Part shown: in pieces, positions 51,072 through 58,918 of the stretch | Numbering within the stretch: position 1 is the stretch's first letter | How the letters are laid out: every line of letters starts with the position of its first letter | DNA from: Ruminiclostridium hungatei | GTDB taxonomy: Bacteria; Bacillota; Clostridia; Acetivibrionales; DSM-1351 | Length of the DNA: 64,000 nt | Direction: 5' to 3' | Assembly (NCBI RefSeq): GCF_002051585.1 | Contig: NZ_MZGX01000014.1 | Coordinates: 62,001 to 126,000 of the forward strand | Notes under the pieces: model-generated | Told to the model about the DNA's origin: nothing | What the model saw: the letters and a program-made list of their open reading frames with translations, nothing else | The model's database searches: none | Made by a program: the position numbers and the translations under genes

Positions 51072-52082
51072 CTATCTATATTCTTCAGCATCTCCTGCCA
51101 ATAACTCCGAATTGGCTTTGATATAGCTGATTAAATCCTCTGCACATGTGTATGCCAGTGCTGAGTAAGTGTCTGCAGCGCCATAATATATTGCAATTCT
51201 TCCGGTAGCCGCATCCGACAAAGCTGCACAGGGAAAGACCACATTGGGGACAAAGCCCGAGGTTTCGTAGGGTTTTTCCGGGGTCAGCAGATAATCCCGG
51301 GTGCGGTATAAAACCCGGGAGGGATTGTCTATGTCAAGTATGGCTGCCCCGAAGCTGTAGACAAAGCCGTTGCAGGTGCCTGAAACACCATGATAAAAAA
51401 GCAGCCACCCTTCGGAGGTCTCTATGGGAACTGCGCCGGCCCCGATCTTTACACTTTGCCACCAGCCCGAGCCGCCTTTCTGCATTATTCTTCTGTGTCT
51501 GCCCCAGTGTACCAGGTCGGGACTTTCGCTGAGAAAGATGTCTCCAAAGGGGGTATGTCCGCTGTCGCTTGGTCTGCTGAGCAGGAGAAACTTGCCGTTT
51601 ATTCTTCTGGGAAATAGGACACCGTTCCGGTTAAATGGAATAAACGGGTTCTCCAGCCGTATAAAGGTCCTGAAATCCCTGGTCATCCCTAAACCCAGTG
51701 CAGCTCCCCCGAAATCCGTGCACCATATTATGTAGTATATCCCCTCCACTTCAACAAGTCTCGGGTCATATGAATAATTGGGCTCATAGGGTTTTCCGGA
51801 CTGATCAAGCCAATGTATCGGGTCATCTTCAATTTTCCAATTTATGGCATCCTGGCTGAAGCCAATGTGAATCCGGGCTTTGCCATCCTTGTGGTCGGCT
51901 CTGAAAACGCCTGCAAAACCATCACCCCAAGGTATTACCGAACTGTTATATACCCTGGCGGTGCTGGGAGTCGGATTCCAGCCGATAATCGGATTTCCGG
52001 AATGTCTCCATACAATTCCGCTGAAACCGTGGGGTTTATCCTCCCAGGGGATGTTTTTTAACGCTTTTCCTATAATTTTCAT
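51072..52082 (-). CDS. GH130 beta-1,4-manno-oligosaccharide phosphorylase (GH130_2-like)
   Basis: 336 aa. GH130_2 pattern: FSGIVWRHSGNPIIGWNPTP, ARVYNSSVIPWGDGFAGVFR, YEPNYSYDPRLVEVEGIYY, NGVLFPRRINGKFLLLSRPS, and SVKIGAGAVPIETSEGWLLF. Such enzymes shorten beta-1,4-manno-oligosaccharides with phosphate, releasing mannose-1-phosphate. It is the first gene of the minus-strand mannan operon, next to three palindromes and the divergent LacI gene. No transporter is in the window. Confidence 0.9.
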   Translation of the reverse strand: MKIIGKALKNIPWEDKPHGFSGIVWRHSGNPIIGWNPTPSTARVYNSSVIPWGDGFAGVFRADHKDGKARIHIGFSQDAINWKIEDDPIHWLDQSGKPYEPNYSYDPRLVEVEGIYYIIWCTDFGGAALGLGMTRDFRTFIRLENPFIPFNRNGVLFPRRINGKFLLLSRPSDSGHTPFGDIFLSESPDLVHWGRHRRIMQKGGSGWWQSVKIGAGAVPIETSEGWLLFYHGVSGTCNGFVYSFGAAILDIDNPSRVLYRTRDYLLTPEKPYETSGFVPNVVFPCAALSDAATGRIAIYYGAADTYSALAYTCAEDLISYIKANSELLAGDAEEYR

Positions 52083-52102
52083 TATTCAGGTCTCCCTATT
52101 GC

Positions 52103-52165
52103 TGTAATATTACAAAATATCATGGGCTTAAATATTTATTCCAGGATATGGTATTACATGTAATA
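52103..52165. promoter_or_regulatory. Palindromic candidate LacI-type operators
   Basis: TGTAATATTACA (52103-52114) and TATTACATGTAATA (52152-52165) are perfect palindromes sharing the TAAT/ATTA half-site. GTAATATTATTTT recurs (52160 and about 52210). They lie between the mannan operon and the LacI gene, so a repressor-bound divergent control region is likely. The A/T-rich composition raises the chance level. Confidence 0.5.
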
Positions 52166-52290
52166 TTATTTTACTGCATTACACATTAAATGTAAAGCAA
52201 AAAGTAATGTATTCGTAATATTATTTTTTGCTTTGAATAATACTTTTTTTATGCTATAATTCAATAGATTATTATTAAAGTGGAGGAAGT

Positions 52291-53310
52291 ATGCCAAAAA
52301 AGGTTACAATGGATTCCATTGCTCTAAAGCTGGGCATTTCAAAAAACACAGTTTCGCTTGCCTTGAGGGGTATGCCGGGAATAAGTGAAGCTACAAGGAA
52401 AAATATCGAGGCTGCGGCTGAAAGCATGGGATATGTATATAAAAATAGCACCAGACAGCAGCAGACCCGCAATCTCTGCCTGGTAATTGCAAAGAGCACC
52501 CGGGATTCCATAGGATTTTTCAGCTTTATCCAGGTAGGCATAGAGGATGAGGCCAAAAAGAATAATTTTAATACAATAATCCATTACTATGACGAAAACC
52601 ATGAGACGTTTGAAATGCCCAATTGTGTGAGGGACGGCCTGGTCTCCGGCATAATTACCCTTGGAAGAATAGCACGGAAGACAATAAATGAGATAATAAA
52701 CTATAAGCTGCCGGTGGTCATGGTGGATAATTATTTCGATGATCTGGATATGGACTGCATACTCACCGACAATCAGTGCGGCGGATACCTCGCCGCACAA
52801 TATCTTATAAAATCGGGGCATGAAAAGCTCGGTTTTCTAGGCGACATATCTGCGTCTGTCAGCTTTTACGACAGGTATCAGGGATATCTGAAGGCCATGG
52901 GGGAACATGACCTTGAAGCCGCACACGAATACTCCGTTACAAATTGCACCCTTGAGAGCATGAAGAAAGATGATATAGTTCTGACAATCAGAGAGATGCA
53001 AAAAAGGATGGGCTTGCCCACGGCGTTTTTTTGCTGTAATGATGCTGAAGCCTTAATATTAATGAAGGTTTTATTAAAAATGGGTATATCCATACCGGGA
53101 GAGGTCTCAATTGTAGGCTTTGATGATATAGAAACCTCCCGCAGCGTGACACCGGGGCTGACGACCATGAGAGTCCAGAAGGAGTTGATGGGAAGGAAAG
53201 CCGTGTGCAAATTGTTGAAGAAAATGGACAGCCCTGAAGAAATAACGGAAAAGATACTTCTTTCTGCAAGAATTGTGGAAAGGCAATCTGTAAAAGTCTT
53301 GAGGGGGTGA
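52291..53310 (+). CDS. LacI-family regulator of the mannan operon
   Basis: 339 aa. N-terminal LacI helix-turn-helix (KVTMDSIALKLGISKNTVSL, then ALRGMPGISEATRKNIEAAA) and periplasmic-binding-like sensor domain with VDNYFDDLDMDCILTDNQCG, FCCNDAEALILMKVLLKMG and VGFDDIETSRSVTPGLTTMR. It is divergent from the GH130 operon, so it probably senses a manno-oligosaccharide. ATG 52291 follows GGAGGA. Confidence 0.9.
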   Translation: MPKKVTMDSIALKLGISKNTVSLALRGMPGISEATRKNIEAAAESMGYVYKNSTRQQQTRNLCLVIAKSTRDSIGFFSFIQVGIEDEAKKNNFNTIIHYYDENHETFEMPNCVRDGLVSGIITLGRIARKTINEIINYKLPVVMVDNYFDDLDMDCILTDNQCGGYLAAQYLIKSGHEKLGFLGDISASVSFYDRYQGYLKAMGEHDLEAAHEYSVTNCTLESMKKDDIVLTIREMQKRMGLPTAFFCCNDAEALILMKVLLKMGISIPGEVSIVGFDDIETSRSVTPGLTTMRVQKELMGRKAVCKLLKKMDSPEEITEKILLSARIVERQSVKVLRG

Positions 53311-53314
53311 TTTT

Positions 53315-53767
53315 ATTCAGATACTTGTAGATGCGGATGCATGTCCCGTCAAGGATATAATATTAAAGCATGCCAGAAAACGCAGCGTTCCTGTTACCAT
53401 GGTAATTGATACCAGCCATGAATTATTTGACGGATACAGCAAAATCATCACAGTGGACAAGGCAAGGGACAGTGTGGATATCAAGCTTGTCAATCTGCTG
53501 AAAAAAGGAGATATCGTGGTGACCCAGGACTATGGGGTGGCTGCAATGGGATTGGGAAAGGGAGCCAGGGTTTTAAACCAGAACGGGCTCATATATTCCG
53601 ACAGCAATATTGACAGACTGCTGTTTGAGAGACATTTGGGGCAAAAGGTGCGCAGGGCCGGAGGCCGGACGGGCACCATGAAAAAACGGACGAAAGAAAA
53701 TGATGAAGCATTTGAAAAGGCACTGGAGAGCCTGCTGGAAGTACAGGAGCAAACCGGAGGCCGGTAA
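53315..53767 (+). CDS. YaiI/YqxD family protein (DUF188), apparently starting at ATT
   Basis: 150 aa if started at ATT 53315. The family N-terminus is M-x-ILVDADACPVKDII; here the frame reads Q-ILVDADACPVKDII directly after the ATT, and no ATG, GTG or TTG lies in frame before 53399. GAGGGGG is seven bases upstream. An ATG at 53399 would delete the conserved DADACP motif. The family is a PIN-like fold, function unclear. The frame overlaps nothing. See findings. Confidence 0.82.
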   Translation: MQILVDADACPVKDIILKHARKRSVPVTMVIDTSHELFDGYSKIITVDKARDSVDIKLVNLLKKGDIVVTQDYGVAAMGLGKGARVLNQNGLIYSDSNIDRLLFERHLGQKVRRAGGRTGTMKKRTKENDEAFEKALESLLEVQEQTGGR

Positions 53768-53843
53768 GGGGAGCAGTGCCGTCAACCGGCGGCATAGACG
53801 GATTTCAGCAGGAACAAAACACAGTGTATCAGGAGAGGCTGCT

Positions 53844-54059
53844 ATGGAGAGGATTAAAACAGGCAAGTACAGGCATTTTAAAGGTAACGAGTATAGAGTC
53901 CTTCATATTGCAAAGCACAGTGAAACCCTTGAGGATATGGTGGTGTACGCGGCTTTGTATGGACGGCAGGGTGTATGGGTAAGACCTGCTTCCATGTGGA
54001 ATGAGGTGGTTGAAAGGGATGGGCTGGCCTTCAGGCGTTTTGAATATATTGGAGAATGA
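53844..54059 (+). CDS. DUF1653 family protein
   Basis: 71 aa from ATG 53844 after AGGAGAGG. Complete DUF1653 domain: IKTGKYRHFKGNEYRVLHIA, ETLEDMVVYAALYGRQGVWV, RPASMWNEVV. Small beta-barrel-like domain with no proven function. The frame is open upstream but without initiation signals. Confidence 0.9.
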   Translation: MERIKTGKYRHFKGNEYRVLHIAKHSETLEDMVVYAALYGRQGVWVRPASMWNEVVERDGLAFRRFEYIGE

Positions 54060-54083
54060 AAAGTGAAATTATGGAGGTAGATT

Positions 54084-54758
54084 ATGGACTTGAATGCAAA
54101 AGCGATACTTGATAAAAGAATAGCCAAAACCATGAAGAATCTTGAGAGAAACAATATGCAGGCCCATTATGTGGAAACCAGGGCCGCCGCTGTCGAGAAG
54201 GTAAAGGAACTTTTAAAGGACGGGGATACGGTTGGAGTAGGCGGTGCCCAGACACTGTTCGAATGCGGAATAATTGATGTGCTCCGCTCGGGAAATTACA
54301 AATTTTTGGACAGGTATGCCGAGGGCCTGACCGGCGGGCAGCTTAACCAGGTGTTTATAGAGTCCTTCTCTGCGGACTCGTATATATGCAGTGCGAATGC
54401 TATAACGGAAAACGGGGAATTATATAATGTTGATGGCAATTCTAACCGTGTTGCCGCAATTTGCTTCGGACCAAAATCCGTAATAATAATTGCAGGCCGC
54501 AACAAGCTGGTAAAGAATTTGGAGGCGGCAATCACCAGGGTAAAAACCTTTGCTGCTCCGTCAAATGCCGCGCGGCTTTCCTGCAGGACCTATTGCAATG
54601 AAAAGGGTGAGTGCATGGCTTTGAGCCAAAACGCTGATGAAATGGCAAGCGGATGTTCCAGTCCGGAAAGGATATGCTGCAATTATGTTGTTTCGGCATA
54701 TCAGCGGCATAAGGACAGGATAAAGGTGATTCTGGTGGGAGAAGAAATCGGGTATTAA
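54084..54758 (+). CDS. LUD-domain protein (DUF162, LutC-like)
   Basis: 224 aa. LUD domain: MDLNAKAILDKRIAKTMKNL, the glycine motif GDTVGVGGAQTLFECGI, DSYICSANAITENGELYNVD and a Cys-rich C-terminus (CRTYCNEKGEC, CSSPERICCNY). Related to LutB/LutC of lactate utilisation, but no LutA/B neighbours exist, so the role is unknown. It is preceded by ATGGAGG. Confidence 0.88.
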   Translation: MDLNAKAILDKRIAKTMKNLERNNMQAHYVETRAAAVEKVKELLKDGDTVGVGGAQTLFECGIIDVLRSGNYKFLDRYAEGLTGGQLNQVFIESFSADSYICSANAITENGELYNVDGNSNRVAAICFGPKSVIIIAGRNKLVKNLEAAITRVKTFAAPSNAARLSCRTYCNEKGECMALSQNADEMASGCSSPERICCNYVVSAYQRHKDRIKVILVGEEIGY

Positions 54759-54770
54759 TCTGGAGGTCTT

Positions 54771-55052
54771 ATGGTAGTATCAGCACTGACAATGAAACTC
54801 TATGCGCCGGAATGTCATTCTCTGAAGGACAAGAGGATGATTGTCAAAAGTCTCATTCAAAAAACCAGAAACAGGTTCAACGTTTCAATAGCTGAAACGG
54901 ATGAACAGGATTTCTGCCAAACTATTGTAATAGGTGCAGCCTGTGTTTCCCACAGCAGGACTCAAGCCAACACCGTTCTCGACCAAGTAATGCGCTTTAT
55001 TGAAGAAAATACCCAAGCGGAGATAGTGGATTATCTGTATGAGGAACGCTGA
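54771..55052 (+). CDS. DUF503 family protein (YlxP-like)
   Basis: 93 aa. Characteristic DUF503 segments: LYAPECHSLKDKRMIVKSLI, RFNVSIAETDEQDFCQTIVI, GAACVSHSRTQANTVLDQV. YlxP-like proteins occur with ribosome-maturation genes in Bacillus. Start ATG 54771 follows TGGAGGT. Confidence 0.9.
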   Translation: MVVSALTMKLYAPECHSLKDKRMIVKSLIQKTRNRFNVSIAETDEQDFCQTIVIGAACVSHSRTQANTVLDQVMRFIEENTQAEIVDYLYEER

Positions 55053-55073
55053 CTTCCCGTGGGTATTTCGGTT

Positions 55074-55811
55074 CTATTGTTTATTTAGCCGTTTTTTTAC
55101 GTCCAGGGCCAGAGCGGGGTAATTTGTGATTATTGCGTTTACCTCCTCCTTGTACATCCAGGTCATATGCTCCTGCGTATTTACTGTCCAGGGATGAACC
55201 ATTATGCCGTTTTCTCTGCACTTTCTCACAGTTCCCGGTACGGCCAGGGTATAGTAAAAAGGATGCACGGCCTCTGCCGCTATCCGGAGGGCATACAACT
55301 GAGGGTCCACAAGGGCTTCAGTGTATAGCAGCCCTATGGGAATAGCGCGGTCTATTTTTTTGATCAGCATCAGGCTGTGATGGTTAAAGGAAGAATACAG
55401 GACTCTCTTTTTCATTCCCATATCTGAAACAAGTCTGATTGCTTTTTCTTCAATCCCTTCATAGGTTACCAGCCCTGACTTTAACTCGATATTAACCGTC
55501 AGCCTGGTGCCTTTAACAAAATGGAGCACCTCCTCAAGGGTAGGAATCCTTATATTTCTGTAACCGTCCATATGGTTTGAAAAGTCATAGGTCAGCAATT
55601 CCTTCAGCGTCATGTCAATAATCCTGCCGCTGCCGTTTGAACACCTGTCGATGGTCTCGTCGTGTGCGACTACCAGGTGTCCGTCCCTGGTCATATGTAT
55701 ATCCAGCTCAATACCGTCAGCCTGTTGACGGTTTGCAAGTCTGAAGGCCTCCATGGAATTTTCCGGGGCCTGAGCCGAAGCTCCCCTGTGGGCCCAAATG
55801 AGTGTATTCAT
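55074..55811 (-). CDS. Glycerophosphodiester phosphodiesterase
   Basis: 245 aa, cytoplasmic type without signal peptide. It hydrolyses glycerophosphodiesters to glycerol-3-phosphate and an alcohol. Catalytic residues are visible in WAHRGASAQAPENSMEAFRL (His, Arg, Glu), GIELDIHMTRDGHLVVAHDE (Glu, Asp, His), and VNIELKSG. The ending VHPWTVNTQEHMTWMYKE is typical. Single gene convergent with DUF503. Confidence 0.93.
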   Translation of the reverse strand: MNTLIWAHRGASAQAPENSMEAFRLANRQQADGIELDIHMTRDGHLVVAHDETIDRCSNGSGRIIDMTLKELLTYDFSNHMDGYRNIRIPTLEEVLHFVKGTRLTVNIELKSGLVTYEGIEEKAIRLVSDMGMKKRVLYSSFNHHSLMLIKKIDRAIPIGLLYTEALVDPQLYALRIAAEAVHPFYYTLAVPGTVRKCRENGIMVHPWTVNTQEHMTWMYKEEVNAIITNYPALALDVKKRLNKQ

Positions 55812-55985
55812 TTAAATTTCGCCTCCTCCGGATATTAATTTAAATTTGGCAAATAAATAATTCAGTACAGCATATTTTTTTTAATTATCTGTTTGAACAG
55901 TTCGAACAGAACTTCAGAAGTTTCAAGTACATTTGTTTTGGGTAAATCTATGCTATAAGTAATATAGTAAAAAGGATGTGAAATT

Positions 55986-56969
55986 ATGATAATAAATCCA
56001 AATAAAGCTTTTTCAGAAATATGGCTGGCCGGCGGCTGCTTTTGGGGAGTTGAGGCCTTTGTGAAAAATGTGCCCGGGGTAATTCATACAGAGGTGGGCT
56101 ATGCAAACGGGCGCACGGAGAATCCTACCTACGAAGATGTTTGCCACAGGGATACAGGGCATGCTGAGACTGTATATGTAAAATACAATCCCCGCAGAAT
56201 ATCCCTGAGCACTCTGCTGGATTACTTTTTCAGGATAATTGACCCCACAACTCTCAACAGGCAGGGGCATGATGTGGGAGTCCAGTACAGGACCGGAATA
56301 TACTATAAAAATCCGGCAGACAGGAATGCAATAGAAGAATTTATAGATAACAGGCAGAAAGAATACTCCAAAAAGATTTTAACCGAAGTGCTTCCCATTG
56401 AAAATTTTTTCAGGGCTGAAGAGTACCATCAGGAGTATCTTGATAAAAACCCCAACGGCTATTGCCACATAGACCTTTCATTAATTAACAGCCTTAAGCG
56501 GGAGGCGGGCAGAAAGGTAGACAAGTCCGGATATTCCAGGCCGGAGGATGAAATACTGAAGAAGGAGCTGAGCAGAGAACAGTATGAGGTTGTCCGCAAT
56601 AAGGCAACGGAAGCGCCTTATGAAAACGAGTTCTGGGACAGCAAAAAGAAGGGCATATACGTGGATATAGCAACAGGAGAGCCTTTGTTTGTCTCAACCG
56701 ACAAGTTTGATTCAGGCTGTGGCTGGCCCAGTTTCACACGACCCATTGAGGATGAGGTCATTGAGTATAAAGAGGATGAAAGCCATGGCATGTATAGAAC
56801 CGAGGTGGTCAGCAGGGTAGGTAAAAGCCATCTGGGACATGTATTCGAGGATGGCCCTGCCCATGCGGGAGGATTGAGGTATTGCATCAACAGTGCAGCC
56901 TTAAAATTTATACCTGTAGAGAAAATGGAAAAGGAAGGCTATGGGGATTTTATACCCCTGGTAAGATAA
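55986..56969 (+). CDS. msrAB: Fused methionine sulfoxide reductase MsrA-MsrB
   Basis: 327 aa. Residues 8-165 MsrA ([20 protein letters not shown] with catalytic Cys, [21 protein letters not shown]). Residues about 180-325 MsrB ([48 protein letters not shown] with catalytic Cys). The usual zinc CxxC pairs of MsrB are not seen. The enzyme reduces both S and R methionine sulfoxide. ATG 55986 follows AAGGATGTG. Confidence 0.94.
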   Translation: MIINPNKAFSEIWLAGGCFWGVEAFVKNVPGVIHTEVGYANGRTENPTYEDVCHRDTGHAETVYVKYNPRRISLSTLLDYFFRIIDPTTLNRQGHDVGVQYRTGIYYKNPADRNAIEEFIDNRQKEYSKKILTEVLPIENFFRAEEYHQEYLDKNPNGYCHIDLSLINSLKREAGRKVDKSGYSRPEDEILKKELSREQYEVVRNKATEAPYENEFWDSKKKGIYVDIATGEPLFVSTDKFDSGCGWPSFTRPIEDEVIEYKEDESHGMYRTEVVSRVGKSHLGHVFEDGPAHAGGLRYCINSAALKFIPVEKMEKEGYGDFIPLVR

Positions 56970-56977
56970 AATATATT

Positions 56978-57679
56978 TTATTCTCTTCCGCTCATTTTCT
57001 TTACGATATTCAGGATAAAACTGTCAAAATATTTGACCTCCTTAAGCTTAGCAAGCCAAAGCTCAGGATTTTTCTGGGTAGCCGCAATTACCTCCTGTGG
57101 GCTTTTAAAATCATTGCCCAGGATCTTCTGGCATACCAGCAGTACTTCCCTGGCTTTCTTCTGAGTTTTCGGACCGGGTATTCCATCTACGTTCAGAGCA
57201 GTTAAGGCCTGAAATTCCCTGATAGTCATGTCAAACGCCTCCCCTTTCAAAATGCTGTCTCGAATGGCTGCTTTCCGGTCCTCACTTAGACCGGTCAGTT
57301 CTATTAGCTGTACATGCCAGGGCTCGTAATCAAGAGGTTTGATTAATCCGTACCCTGATAACTCTTTATTTTCCAGGGCTTCAAACCAGCCGTCCATGTC
57401 CATGGCAAGGCCAAAGCAATGATTGGATTTTCCATAGGCGGCAGAAAGGCATTTTCTGCTGCTTCCAGTGCCTATATATACAGAACCGTCATTTAGCTGA
57501 TAGCTTCCCTTGTTTTTTTCAAGAACTATTCTGGCTGTGGTTTTCTGACATTCCAGACTCCGGTATCCTCCGGTACATAAGGCATCTTTTCCATAAGCCC
57601 TGCACACTTGATTTATGGCGGACAAAAGCTTTGGATGGACACAGGCCTGTTCCGGATACTTAAATTTTACATGACACAT
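56978..57679 (-). CDS. M15-type peptidoglycan peptidase (endolysin-like)
   Basis: 233 aa. VanY/endolysin-type zinc fold: GYRSLECQ near residue 38, SNHCFGLAMDMDGWFE (SxHxxGxAxD) and EPWHVQL (third ligand). C-terminal peptidoglycan-binding-like helix (IREFQALTALNVDGIPGPKT). It has no signal peptide, so it probably needs a holin, like many endolysins. Last gene of the minus-strand four-gene cassette; its start overlaps the preceding gene. Confidence 0.85.
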   Translation of the reverse strand: MCHVKFKYPEQACVHPKLLSAINQVCRAYGKDALCTGGYRSLECQKTTARIVLEKNKGSYQLNDGSVYIGTGSSRKCLSAAYGKSNHCFGLAMDMDGWFEALENKELSGYGLIKPLDYEPWHVQLIELTGLSEDRKAAIRDSILKGEAFDMTIREFQALTALNVDGIPGPKTQKKAREVLLVCQKILGNDFKSPQEVIAATQKNPELWLAKLKEVKYFDSFILNIVKKMSGRE

Positions 57680-57968
57680 CCTTACCCAACTCCTCTCTCA
57701 ACTCGTTTATTCTGAGATGGGCCTGTTTTGTACTTTCCTCTACTCTTGCCAGCCTGTCGGCATGATTATTGACTGTTTTGTTCAGGCATCTCAGTTCCAG
57801 CAATGTTGTGTCGCCGCTTCTTTTTATATATTCTATGTCAGCTTTTAGCTGGCCTACCTCAATTCCACTCTGCTTTGATTCTCCCTTGACTCTTGCCTGC
57901 AAGGCAAGATATCCGAAAACAATTCCACTGACCGCTGCCACACAGGTTATTAATATATTTGTCTCCAC
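57660..57968 (-). CDS. One-helix membrane protein with coiled coil, possible holin
   Basis: 102 aa from GTG 57966-57968 (AAGGGGTG upstream); a longer frame begins at 58043. One N-terminal membrane segment (ILITCVAAVSGIVFGYLALQ) then a charged coiled coil (QLKADIEYIKRSGDTTLLEL, NNHADRLARVEESTKQAHLR). Similar one-pass proteins serve as holins or holin antagonists (UviB/BhlA-like). It overlaps the peptidase start. Confidence 0.65.
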   Translation of the reverse strand: METNILITCVAAVSGIVFGYLALQARVKGESKQSGIEVGQLKADIEYIKRSGDTTLLELRCLNKTVNNHADRLARVEESTKQAHLRINELREELGKDVSCKI

Positions 57969-58056
57969 CTGCACCCCTTCTTTCCTGATAGATATAAAAG
58001 GACTACCTATACCTATAAGTAATCCTTGGTGGTCGAAATACAATCTTATTATTAAA

Positions 58057-58287
58057 TTAAATACATGTCATATTATTGTCATTGACAATATTAATCAGTT
58101 CAACCTTTAATGACTGAATAGCATCTTCCCTTGGCAGCATTATGTATCTGGATAAATATTCAATATCATCATTAAACAGATTTATAATTTCGTTCATTGA
58201 CATCTTATCACCTTGCTGTGCTTTCTTCACTATTTGTATGAATCTATCAGGGTTTGTCGTAATAACTCCAATCCTTTCCTTTTCCAT
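58057..58287 (-). CDS. Sigma region 2-like small protein (RsoA-like)
   Basis: 76 aa. Helical protein similar to the region 1.2/2.1 part of sigma factors (FIQIVKKAQQGDKMSMNEII, LSRYIMLPREDAIQSLKVEL). Lacks a DNA-binding region 4. RsoA in Bacillus is of this size and pairs with SigO. It starts with ATG 58285-58287 after GGGGGTG, and overlaps the region 4-like gene by 58 bases, so translation is coupled. Confidence 0.65.
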   Translation of the reverse strand: MEKERIGVITTNPDRFIQIVKKAQQGDKMSMNEIINLFNDDIEYLSRYIMLPREDAIQSLKVELINIVNDNNMTCI

Positions 58288-58586
58288 TTGTTCACCCCCT
58301 GCTGAGTAATGTTAAGTTCGCGGGCAACCTCATGTTCAGTCATGCCGTCGAGTATGGTTCTCTGGATGACGAATCTGCACTTTTCCCACGGAATAGTATC
58401 CAATAATTCTTTAATATAGACTTTTGATAAAATTTCTGTCTCAAACCCGCTGTCGTGAACCTGACTTTCAAAAAGAAGATAACATTCCTTTAACTGTTGA
58501 GTACGAGCTTTATACTGCAATCTCCATGCTGCTCTCCTCAGTAGTTTCCTGTAATTTTCTACCGAGATGCCGTCGTTAGTTTGCAT
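58230..58586 (-). CDS. Sigma region 4-like small protein (SigO/UviA-like)
   Basis: 118 aa. The C-terminal 55 residues form a region 4 helix-turn-helix (IPWEKCRFVIQRTILDGMTE, HEVARELNITQQGVNKWKRK). The N-terminal part (LLRRAAWRLQYKARTQQL) is helical and lacks a full region 2. ATG 58584-58586 follows GGAGG. First gene of a cassette with the region 2-like protein, a membrane protein and a peptidase. A two-subunit sigma factor is inferred; it could also be an ArpU-like regulator. Confidence 0.7.
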   Translation of the reverse strand: MQTNDGISVENYRKLLRRAAWRLQYKARTQQLKECYLLFESQVHDSGFETEILSKVYIKELLDTIPWEKCRFVIQRTILDGMTEHEVARELNITQQGVNKWKRKGLELLRQTLIDSYK

Positions 58587-58828
58587 AAGAAACCTCCGTC
58601 CTGATGAATTTTATGGACTACTTGATATTAAGTTGTAGGATTGATTTGACTTCACCCTGGTAATTAAATCTATTCTGTCAATAAAGTCATTTTACTAATA
58701 TAGTAATATTTTACATCCATATAACAACCATATTTTTTAATATTATACAAATTTTGCATATTAGAAGTATGAATATGAGCAGTTGTAATTTTAATTGTAA
58801 AATTTCCTGTATTTAAGAAGGAGGTTTC
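58587..58828. other. Divergent promoter region between the sigma-like cassette and the HYR gene
   Basis: 242 bases, A/T-rich. It carries the promoter regions for both directions; no matching consensus is clear. No RNA gene was seen. Confidence 0.4.
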
Positions 58829-58918
58829 ATGTATTGTCACTTTGCTGATAACCGGATAAGTGACACTTTCAAGAGCAACCCATCAAAAAACAATGGATTT
58901 ATGGAGGAATGCAAATGA
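58829..58918 (+). CDS. 29-aa leader ORF overlapping the giant HYR gene start
   Basis: ATG 58829 after a strong AGAAGGAGG; 29 codons (MYCHFADNRISDTFKSNPSK then NNGFMEECK) and TGA 58916-58918, which overlaps the HYR gene ATG as ATGA. The DNA also forms GTCACTT/AAGTGAC (about 58834-58864). Probably it couples translation or acts as an attenuator. The sequence has no known homologue I recognise. Confidence 0.5.
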   Translation: MYCHFADNRISDTFKSNPSKNNGFMEECK

